Shown piece after piece: positions 1-4,721 of a stretch of 9,644 nucleotides of DNA; position 1 is the stretch's first letter, and each line of letters starts with the position of its first letter. The DNA is from Caldifarciminota bacterium. Lineage in GTDB: Bacteria > Hydrothermota > Tepidihabitantia > SM23-42. The stretch covers positions 1 to 9,644 of the forward strand of contig DAOVAN010000057.1 in NCBI GenBank assembly GCA_030671005.1, read 5' to 3'. Position numbers and translations under genes: made by a program. The notes beneath the pieces are model-generated. The model was not told where the DNA came from. It saw only the letters and a program-made list of their open reading frames with translations, and ran no database searches.

Positions 1-1
1 G

Positions 2-46
2 ACGGAAACCACAACGACTTTGCAAAAGGTGGTTAAGATAGAATAA
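2..46 (+). CDS. possible 3' end of an upstream gene (C-terminal tail only)
   Basis: Frame 2 is open from the window edge and reads TETTTTLQKVVKIE before a TAA at 44-46. The ending, a short threonine-rich stretch followed by QKVVKIE, resembles the last strand of type IX-like (Por) secretion tails, which often end in a TKKVVxxx pattern. Frame 1 is also open to a stop at 34-36 (DGNHNDFAKGG), so the frame choice is uncertain. Only about 14 residues are visible and no family can be assigned. Confidence 0.3.
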   Translation, partial: TETTTTLQKVVKIE

Positions 47-178
47 TAAACAAATGCCTAAATGCCGAAATACCTAGATACCTAAAAGACCAAATTACAA
101 TATTCAAATTCCAAATCTCAAATAATACCCAAATTACTCAAATTCCAAACTTGGTCATTGTGATTTGGAATTTACCTG

Positions 179-210
179 CCCCGTGGAATGCCGAGGCATA
201 TTCTACGGGG
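179..210. repeat. imperfect palindrome, CCCCGT...ACGGGG hairpin
   Basis: CCCCGT at 179-184 pairs with ACGGGG at 205-210. Pairing continues through G-T, GAAT/ATTC and GC/GC, leaving a small CGAG-type loop and a two-base bulge. The stem is about 13 bp and no T-run follows on either strand, so it is a poor intrinsic terminator. It looks more like a dispersed palindromic element of the REP/MITE kind, but no second copy lies in this window to prove mobility. Confidence 0.5.
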
Positions 211-240
211 TGAAGTATTTGGTGCTTGTACCGAAAAATA

Positions 241-257
241 CAAAATTTTCAATTTTG
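241..257 (-). terminator. possible weak terminator of tRNA-Ser(UGA)
   Basis: Read on the minus strand, CAAAATT-GAA-AATTTTG is a perfect 7-bp stem followed at once by TATTTTT. It lies about 80 bases downstream of the tRNA 3' end. The stem is AU-rich and therefore weak, and neighbouring hairpins could serve instead. Confidence 0.3.
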
Positions 258-337
258 ACGATTTTTCGAGTATCCACGAAAATCTGATTTCATTTCGATG
301 ATTTTCGGGAGATTTTGGAATTTTGGGAAAGTGGGAG

Positions 338-421
338 CGGAGAGCGAGGGATTCGAACCCCCATGGGATTGCTCCCGGCGGATTTCAAGTCCGCTGCCTT
401 ACCAGTTAGGACTAGCTCTCC
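338..421 (-). tRNA. tRNA-Ser (anticodon UGA)
   Basis: On the minus strand the 7-bp acceptor GGAGAGC (421-415) pairs with GCTCTCC (345-339), and the discriminator is G at 338, as usual for serine tRNAs. The anticodon stem is GCGGA/TCCGC with loop CTTGAAA, giving anticodon TGA at 387-385. The long class II variable arm folds as GGGA-GCAA-TCCC, and the T arm is GGGGG-TTCGAAT-CCCTC. The bases after the discriminator are CTC, so CCA is not encoded and must be added after transcription. This tRNA reads UCN codons. A consensus promoter lies just upstream at 444-472. Confidence 0.96.
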
Positions 422-443
422 ACATACAAGACAGTATCCTATA

Positions 444-472
444 ATTATATCGATTCTTGAGCTATTTGTCAA
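444..472 (-). promoter_or_regulatory. consensus sigma70-type promoter for tRNA-Ser(UGA)
   Basis: On the minus strand TTGACA (472-467) is followed by a 17-base spacer and TATAAT (449-444). Both hexamers match the consensus exactly. The expected start of transcription is near 437, leaving a leader of about 15 bases before the tRNA at 421. A plus-strand promoter begins only 10 bases away, so the two are divergent. Confidence 0.88.
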
Positions 473-482
473 CTTAATTTCC

Positions 483-510
483 TTGACGGTGCATAAAAGC
501 TAGATATAAT
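483..510 (+). promoter_or_regulatory. sigma70-type promoter for tRNA-Gln (and perhaps tRNA-Ser GCU)
   Basis: TTGACG (483-488), a 16-base spacer and TATAAT (505-510) give 11 of 12 consensus matches. Transcription should start near 517, about 50 bases before the tRNA-Gln gene. The leader contains a TGATTTGGTATTTGGAATT word repeat and a short GAGC-TTC-GCTC hairpin at 551-561 next to the tRNA 5' end. Confidence 0.82.
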
Positions 511-565
511 GAGTAGTTTGGTGTTTGTGATTTGGTATTTGGAATTTTTTGAGCTTCGCTCGAAT

Positions 566-636
566 TGGGGGATCGTTTAATGGTAGGACGGTTGACTCTG
601 GATCAACTAATCGGGGTTCGACTCCCTGTCCCCCAG
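566..636 (+). tRNA. tRNA-Gln (anticodon CUG)
   Basis: The acceptor TGGGGGA (566-572) pairs with TCCCCCA (629-635), and the discriminator is G636. The anticodon stem is GTTGA/TCAAC with loop CTCTGGA, giving anticodon CTG at 598-600. The variable loop is TAAT and the T arm is CGGGG-TTCGACT-CCCTG. The first U-A pair of the acceptor is typical of bacterial tRNA-Gln. CCA is not encoded (GTTT follows). Whether it is charged directly by GlnRS or through misacylation by the nearby gltX product plus GatCAB cannot be told from this window. Confidence 0.96.
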
Positions 637-638
637 GT

Positions 639-773
639 TTAGGATACAGGATATAGGGAACAGGAGACAGGAAGGAAGAATTAGGAAGTCAGAAGTAAAA
701 AGTAAGAAGTTGGACGTATGGTGCAGGGAAGCTGGTTATTTGTTCTCCCTGTTTCCTGTATCCTGTTTCCTAG
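639..773. repeat. imperfect inverted repeat of ACAGGA-type words between two tRNA genes
   Basis: The left arm (about 639-668) is built of GGATACAGGA, ATAGGGAACAGG and AGACAGG words. The right arm (about 742-773) is their reverse complement with roughly three substitutions and one indel. The two arms enclose about 75 bases of purine-rich sequence. The potential stem of nearly 30 bp starts three bases after tRNA-Gln and ends four bases before tRNA-Ser(GCU). No gene is visible inside it. Confidence 0.7.
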
Positions 774-777
774 TAAA

Positions 778-866
778 GGAGAGGTGGCCGAGCGGTCGAA
801 GGCACCCGCTTGCTAAGCGGTTTCTCGTCGAAAGATGGGACGGGAGTTCGAATCTCCCCCTCTCCG
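778..866 (+). tRNA. tRNA-Ser (anticodon GCU)
   Basis: The acceptor GGAGAGG (778-784) pairs with CCTCTCC (859-865), with discriminator G866. The anticodon loop TTGCTAA gives anticodon GCT at 812-814, which reads AGC and AGU. The outermost anticodon-stem position is a C-U mismatch (805/821). The class II variable arm is a 7-bp stem, TCTCGTC/GATGGGA, closed by a GAAA tetraloop. The T arm is GGGAG-TTCGAAT-CTCCC. CCA is not encoded. No clear promoter of its own is visible, so it may be co-transcribed with tRNA-Gln. Confidence 0.95.
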
Positions 867-993
867 TGCCGGCGTTGCCCGCTCGATTAAAGTGATGTAA
901 GAAAGAATACAGTGATAAATACTATGTCTGGGCTAGGTCAATTGAAAAGACGGATTGAGCATAGCATTGTTATGACCCGAAAGGTGCGGGAAG

Positions 994-1059
994 GATTACA
1001 GTGATGAAAGGCAGATTCCCCGACAAAGAGGTCGGGACACTGATTTTTGTAATCAAATC
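994..1059 (+). repeat. structured repeat unit 1
   Basis: The unit begins with GATTACAGTGATGAAAGG, then AGATT and a hairpin CCCGAC (1019-1024), loop AAAGAG, GTCGGG (1031-1036). GACACT follows, then a second small stem GATTT (1042-1046)/AAATC (1055-1059). Bases 994-1036 match unit 3 closely. The strand label is only the reading orientation used for description. Confidence 0.65.
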
Positions 1060-1062
1060 GAA

Positions 1063-1127
1063 GATCCCCTGCGCAAATAGCGCGGGACACTCGAATTTCT
1101 TGTCATATTCAAATCTGAAGAAATTCG
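1063..1127 (+). repeat. structured repeat unit 2
   Basis: AGATC leads into the stem CCTGCGC (1068-1074), loop AAATA, GCGCGGG (1080-1086), with one G-T pair. GACACT follows as in unit 1, then a perfect 10-bp stem CGAATTTCTT (1092-1101)/AAGAAATTCG (1118-1127). The leading GATTACAGTGAT word is missing. Stem sequences differ from units 1 and 3 while the fold and flanking words are kept. Confidence 0.6.
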
Positions 1128-1130
1128 GTG

Positions 1131-1159
1131 TTGAACAAAAATCGTGATAGAGATATTGT
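1131..1159 (+). promoter_or_regulatory. weak candidate promoter for the gltX operon
   Basis: TTGAAC (1131-1136), a 17-base spacer and TATTGT (1154-1159) match the sigma70 consensus at 4 of 6 bases each. It lies between repeat units 2 and 3, so unit 3 would be in the 5' leader. The match is modest and another promoter nearer gltX (for example a TATTAT at 1324-1329) is possible. Confidence 0.25.
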
Positions 1160-1163
1160 CAAA

Positions 1164-1296
1164 TGATTACAGTGATAAAAGACAGATTCCCCGGCACAGA
1201 AGCCGGGATCCTCAAATTTGCATCCACATGGTGATTGGAGTCCTGAGGTTTATAGCTGAATCAAAGATTCAAGCAATATTCATGTGGGCAAATTTG
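1164..1296 (+). repeat. structured repeat unit 3
   Basis: GATTACAGTGATAAAAGACAG repeats the start of unit 1, followed by CCCGGC (1190-1195), loop ACAGAA, GCCGGG (1202-1207). The second stem is long: CAAATTTGC (1213-1221) with GCAAATTTG (1288-1296), a two-base bulge, then CCACATG (1224-1230) with CATGTGG (1281-1287). Inside lies a perfect TGAATC-AAA-GATTCA hairpin (1257-1271). It ends 58 bases before gltX. Confidence 0.65.
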
Positions 1297-1354
1297 GGAA
1301 CGGCGATGTATTCACTGCCATTTTATTATGAAAACGCAGGCGACGGGATAAAAT

Positions 1355-2812
1355 ATGAAAAATGAGATAAGAGTGAGAATGGCACCAAGCCCTACAGGTT
1401 TTTTCCATGTGGGCAGTGCCCGTACAGCACTCTACAACTGGCTTTTTGCCCGACACCACAAAGGTAAATTCATCCTTCGGGTTGAAGATACTGACGTGGC
1501 CAGGTCGTCAGAAAAGATGATAGACGTAATCCTAGATGGCCTGACCTGGCTGGGTATGAATTGGGACGAAGGACCTTATTTCCAATCAAAGAGATTAGAT
1601 ATATATCAGAAATATGTACAGCAATTGCTCGATAATGATTTGGCTTACTATTGTTATTGCGATCCTGAAGATTTGGAAAAAGAAAAACAGGCAGCTTACA
1701 AGAGCAAAGAAGACTGGCAATATGATAGGAGATGCTTGAAATTATCACCAGCAGAACGTGCGGAAAAGGAGAAGAAAAAAATCCCAAAGGTTGTACGCTT
1801 TTTTATTCCTAACCAGTCAGTATCTTTTCACGATTTGATACACCACGAAATACGTAGGGAGGCAAAGGATATCGAAGACCTGATAATTTTGCGTTCCAAT
1901 GGTGTTCCAACTTACAACCTTGCATGCGTCGTCGACGACTATGAGATGGGGATAAGCCATGTGATACGCGCGGTTGATCACATCACCAACACGCCTAAAC
2001 AGATTCTGCTGTTTGAAGCTTTGGGATTGCCAAAACCTGAATATGCACATCTGCCCTTGATTCTTGGTCACGATAAGAGTAAGTTGTCAAAGCGCCACGG
2101 CGCAGTTTCTTTGATGTCCTATAAAGAACAAGGGTATCTTCCCGGTGCAATGGTGAACTACCTATCATTACTTGGCTGGTCGCCCGGTGATGATAGGGAA
2201 ATGATGAATACGCAAGAGATCATTGAATCATTCGATCTAAACCGGATAAATCCGGCAAACGCGGTGTTTGATGAAACTAAGCTTGAGTGGATGAATGGAC
2301 AGTACATATATGGGATGAGTAACGAGATGTTGCTTCAACAGCTGTGGCCATTCATGATCGAGTATGGTCTCGTAAAAGAGCAAGATAATGAGAAGAAGAA
2401 GTCCTGGCTTTTGAGGGTTTGCCAGCTTGTCAAACTGAGGTTGAAAACACTTACGGATATAAATGACGTAGCAAGGTACTTCTTTGTTGAGGATTATGAG
2501 TATGAGGAGGATGGTTTGAACAAGCATTTCAATGCAGCGACGATCAGGATAGTAGAAGACTTCCTGCCAAAACTGGAAGACATTGAAGAATATATTGCTC
2601 TGTCTATTGAAGAGAGTGTTCGGAATCATGCCGAGACAAACAAATTAAAAGCGCGACAGATTATTCACCCCCTGCGTTTGTTTATCACTGGTAGACAGGG
2701 TGGACCAGGGCTCTTCGAGACGATGGTACTCATTGGCAAAGAACGTTGTTTGAGCCGTACAAGGAGATTGATAAATGACTTCAAAAAACAACAAGAAGAA
2801 AAGACGAACTAA
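1355..2812 (+). CDS. gltX: glutamyl-tRNA synthetase
   Basis: This class I aminoacyl-tRNA synthetase joins glutamate to tRNA-Glu in the cytoplasm using ATP, and in many bacteria also to tRNA-Gln. The 485-residue length is normal for bacterial GluRS. The HIGH-type motif is HVGS at residues 18-21 within APSPTGFFHVGSART, and the KMSKS-type motif is KLSKR at 243-247. Cys100, Cys102 and Cys127 sit where some bacterial GluRS bind zinc, although the fourth ligand is not obvious. The C-terminal part (about 320-485) matches the helical anticodon-binding region in position and composition. The ATG at 1355 fits the family N-terminus, though the upstream SD is weak. It leads an operon and its last 38 bases overlap the next gene. 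Whether it is discriminating or non-discriminating cannot be read here. Confidence 0.97.
   Translation: MKNEIRVRMAPSPTGFFHVGSARTALYNWLFARHHKGKFILRVEDTDVARSSEKMIDVILDGLTWLGMNWDEGPYFQSKRLDIYQKYVQQLLDNDLAYYCYCDPEDLEKEKQAAYKSKEDWQYDRRCLKLSPAERAEKEKKKIPKVVRFFIPNQSVSFHDLIHHEIRREAKDIEDLIILRSNGVPTYNLACVVDDYEMGISHVIRAVDHITNTPKQILLFEALGLPKPEYAHLPLILGHDKSKLSKRHGAVSLMSYKEQGYLPGAMVNYLSLLGWSPGDDREMMNTQEIIESFDLNRINPANAVFDETKLEWMNGQYIYGMSNEMLLQQLWPFMIEYGLVKEQDNEKKKSWLLRVCQLVKLRLKTLTDINDVARYFFVEDYEYEEDGLNKHFNAATIRIVEDFLPKLEDIEEYIALSIEESVRNHAETNKLKARQIIHPLRLFITGRQGGPGLFETMVLIGKERCLSRTRRLINDFKKQQEEKTN
2761..2766 (+). promoter_or_regulatory. ribosome binding site inside gltX
   Basis: AAGGAG lies eight bases before the ATG at 2775. 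It supports starting the JAMM protein inside the end of gltX rather than at a later codon. Confidence 0.7.
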
Positions 2813-3374
2813 AAAAGAGAAAAACAAAGAACCTATAGTTGCTTATTTGAGTTTTCCGGCATTTTTAACTATTGTTTCTTCGTCGGTTGAGGTTTTTCGA
2901 AAAGAAACGATTGGTTATCTTGTCGGTATTAAAGGTGAAAACAAATTCATGGTAGAGTATGCTATACCCTATCAGACAGCGGAGAGTGGTTATGTCCATG
3001 CGACAGTTGATATGGACAGGGTCAGCAGGATCAATGAGATACTTAGCAAGGTGTCTCAGGGACAGGGGCTCGAATTCGTGGGTGACTTTCATTCCCATAC
3101 CGTGTTCGGCAAAAGCCCCGCAACCGTTGTGCCATCAAATACCGATCTTAAGTCAACAATACCTGGTGAGTTGAATATCATATGCGCAGTGAACATGAAA
3201 AAACGTGCGGTACGGTGGTATGAGAGCAGACGGGGTATTCTGACCGGTACGATTGGTGAATACCGTATTGAAATTGGCGGTTACTATGTCGAACAAGCTG
3301 GGATAGGTAGAAAATACGAACGTGTAGATATAAAATGTCCGGCTGTCACCGGCATCGTGGAGGAAAAAAGGTAG
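2775..3374 (+). CDS. JAMM/MPN+ (Mov34/JAB family) metalloprotease-like protein
   Basis: The protein has 199 residues. JAMM proteins are zinc hydrolases that cut isopeptide or peptide bonds, for example removing ubiquitin-like modifiers or processing sulfur-carrier proteins; the substrate here is unknown. The expected residues are present: Glu44 in KETIGYLVG, His106 and His108 in GDFHSH, and SNTD ending in Asp124. The gap between the second His and the Asp is 15 residues rather than the usual 10, and Ser121 keeps the SxxD spacing, so an insertion of about five residues (around 110-118) is likely. The first 19 residues are almost all Lys, Arg, Asn and Glu, with no signal peptide, so it should be cytosolic. 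It starts inside gltX behind AAGGAG and ends one base before acpS, so translation is probably coupled to both. Confidence 0.85.
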   Translation: MTSKNNKKKRRTKKEKNKEPIVAYLSFPAFLTIVSSSVEVFRKETIGYLVGIKGENKFMVEYAIPYQTAESGYVHATVDMDRVSRINEILSKVSQGQGLEFVGDFHSHTVFGKSPATVVPSNTDLKSTIPGELNIICAVNMKKRAVRWYESRRGILTGTIGEYRIEIGGYYVEQAGIGRKYERVDIKCPAVTGIVEEKR

Positions 3375-3375
3375 C

Positions 3376-3753
3376 ATGTCGATAATTGGCATTGGTATTG
3401 ACCTCGTCGAGGTGAAAAGAATTGAAGATGCAGTAAGAAAGAGAAAGAATTTTCTCGAGAGGATATATACCAAAGAGGAAATTAGAGTAAACCCGGAAGG
3501 TGAGTTCCGTTTTCAAGAATTGGCAGGTAGGTTTGCGGTAAAGGAGGCATTTTTCAAGGCAATAAAGAGCGGTTGGCGCAGGGGTGTTACATTCAGTGAC
3601 GTAATTGTATTGAATGAGCCATCAGGAGCACCATACATAAAATTGACCGGGAAGGCAAGAGAGATTGTTGACTCCCTGGGTGCAAAGAGCATTCATGTTA
3701 GTATCAGTCATACTGATCATTTAGCAACTGGTATTGTAATTCTCACCAGTTAA
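3376..3753 (+). CDS. acpS: holo-[acyl-carrier-protein] synthase
   Basis: AcpS moves the 4'-phosphopantetheine arm from CoA to a serine of apo-ACP, making the active carrier for fatty-acid synthesis in the cytoplasm. The 125-residue length is typical. The N-terminus MSIIGIGIDLVEVKRIE contains the Mg-binding Asp9, and LAGRFAVKEAFFKA (49-62) holds the second conserved acid, Glu57, followed by Lys61. The C-terminal ISHTDHLATGIVI matches the usual SISH-D---A motif. A GGAGG at 3359-3363 and AAAGG at 3367-3371 precede the ATG, which is only two bases past the JAMM stop codon. fabD follows after 14 bases. Confidence 0.96.
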   Translation: MSIIGIGIDLVEVKRIEDAVRKRKNFLERIYTKEEIRVNPEGEFRFQELAGRFAVKEAFFKAIKSGWRRGVTFSDVIVLNEPSGAPYIKLTGKAREIVDSLGAKSIHVSISHTDHLATGIVILTS

Positions 3754-3767
3754 CTATAGGAGGTTTT

Positions 3768-4706
3768 ATGAAAGATGTCATTTTCCTGTTTGACGGACAG
3801 GGTGCTTTCCGGGCGGGAATAGGCAAGGACCTCTGTGGCAAATATCCAACGGCGAAGGAGATTGTAGATAAGAGCAGCAGTGTGTTAGGATATGATCTGA
3901 GCGAACACCTCTGGGGGGATAAGGCGGCCGAAACGGCGAGCAAAACGAGTATAGCCCAGCCCGCAATAAGCACTATTTCTCTCGCATATGCAGAGGTGTT
4001 ACGTGATCTGGACAGCGAAAGCGCCGTGTCTCTTGGACACAGTCTCGGTGAGATTACAGCCATTGTATACTGTGGTGTGGTATCATTTGATGATGGCATC
4101 AGGATGATTCAGAAGCGCGGAGAGGTTATGGAGGCGGGTGGCAAGCAGGGTACCATGATGGCGGTGCTCAACGTAGACTTGGGTGTTCTTGAAGAGCTTT
4201 GCAGCGGGGCGTCGAAAGAAATCTCCGAGCCGGTAGTCGTGGCGAACATAAACGCACCCAACCAAATCGTCATCTCAGGCTCTAAACAAGGAGTTGAGAG
4301 AATCGCACAGCGCGTCGCACAGAAGGGGGGCCGAGGCATTCCGCTCAAGGTGGGTGGTGCCTGGCACAGCCCATATTTAGAAGGTGCGGCCAAAGAGTAT
4401 GCTGAGTTTCTGGATGCTATCGAATTTAAGAAACCAGCGAGGCAATTCTACTCAGTGGTTGAGCAAAGGATAATGCAGGATCCTGCGGCAATCAAAGATT
4501 CCCTGAAGCGCCAGATGCTTTCGCAAGTAAATTGGCTTGAAGCAATAAGAAATATCAAAGACACAGGTTATACAAAATTCCTCGAAGTAGGTCCAAGCAA
4601 AATATTACGAGACTTGGTCGGGAAGATTGACCAGCAGATCGAGACCGATTCAACTGCGCTCTATACTGAATTGAATAAACTGATCGATGCGTTTGTAATG
4701 TCGTAG
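3768..4706 (+). CDS. fabD: malonyl-CoA:ACP transacylase
   Basis: FabD transfers malonyl from malonyl-CoA to holo-ACP, supplying the extender unit for fatty-acid elongation. The 312-residue length matches the family. The nucleophile is Ser92 in GHSLGE (90-95), Arg117 lies in QKRGEVMEAGG, and the partner His200 is in GGAWHSPY. These positions agree with E. coli FabD to within one residue. The N-terminal loop reads FDGQGAF where PGQGSQ is usual, a small deviation. A strong AGGAGG (3758-3763) lies four bases before the ATG. With acpS just upstream, the pair prepares and then charges ACP. The other usual fab neighbours (fabH, fabG, acpP, fabF) are absent from the window. Confidence 0.97.
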   Translation: MKDVIFLFDGQGAFRAGIGKDLCGKYPTAKEIVDKSSSVLGYDLSEHLWGDKAAETASKTSIAQPAISTISLAYAEVLRDLDSESAVSLGHSLGEITAIVYCGVVSFDDGIRMIQKRGEVMEAGGKQGTMMAVLNVDLGVLEELCSGASKEISEPVVVANINAPNQIVISGSKQGVERIAQRVAQKGGRGIPLKVGGAWHSPYLEGAAKEYAEFLDAIEFKKPARQFYSVVEQRIMQDPAAIKDSLKRQMLSQVNWLEAIRNIKDTGYTKFLEVGPSKILRDLVGKIDQQIETDSTALYTELNKLIDAFVMS

Positions 4707-4721
4707 CACAACGTTTTGATA

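Larger units (their letters stand above)
47..337. repeat. gene-free AT-rich region with word repeats and serial hairpins
   Basis: No coding region is credible here. Bases 55-175 consist of degenerate words of the type AAATTCCAAA, CCAAATCTCAAA and TACCTAGATACCTA. AAATTCCAAATC at 106-117 is perfectly complementary to GATTTGGAATTT at 162-173. Bases 179-307 then hold consecutive inverted repeats: 179-210, 215-241, 241-257 and the alternative pairs 260-268/277-284 and 277-284/300-307. On the minus strand, the 241-257 hairpin is followed by TATTTTT (240-234), so it could act as a weak terminator for the minus-strand tRNA gene. Confidence 0.6.
867..1354. other. 488-base gene-free region dominated by structured repeat units
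   Basis: No credible coding region lies between tRNA-Ser(GCU) and gltX. Reading frames that cross it run through palindromes and match no recognisable protein. The stretch holds three copies of a GAWTACAGTGATRAA word (905, 994, 1164) and three compound hairpin units, listed separately. There is no GGUGGNACCGCG-type T-box sequence ahead of gltX. Confidence 0.7.

Noticed and set aside
315..503. Open reading frame over the tRNA-Ser(UGA) gene (and a minus-strand one at 290-472)
   Set aside because: Both run straight through a complete tRNA gene and its promoter and have no recognisable protein sequence.
710..895. Plus-strand open frame of 61 codons
   Set aside because: It crosses the tRNA-Ser(GCU) gene and the ACAGGA-type inverted repeat, so it is a chance frame.
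994..1296. CRISPR array
   Set aside because: Copies are few, unevenly spaced and divergent, without uniform spacers or nearby cas genes.
867..1354. T-box or other known riboswitch controlling gltX
   Set aside because: The conserved T-box antiterminator sequence is absent and there is no terminator with a T-run next to the gltX start. The hairpins form repeated units instead.
1144..1365. GTG-started frame of 73 codons ahead of gltX
   Set aside because: It reads through repeat unit 3 and its palindromes, overlaps the gltX start in another frame, and has no SD or recognisable sequence.
4716..4721. TTG at 4716 as the acetyltransferase start
   Set aside because: ATG at 4722 is two codons later and a more usual start codon; neither has an SD, so the difference is minor and remains open.
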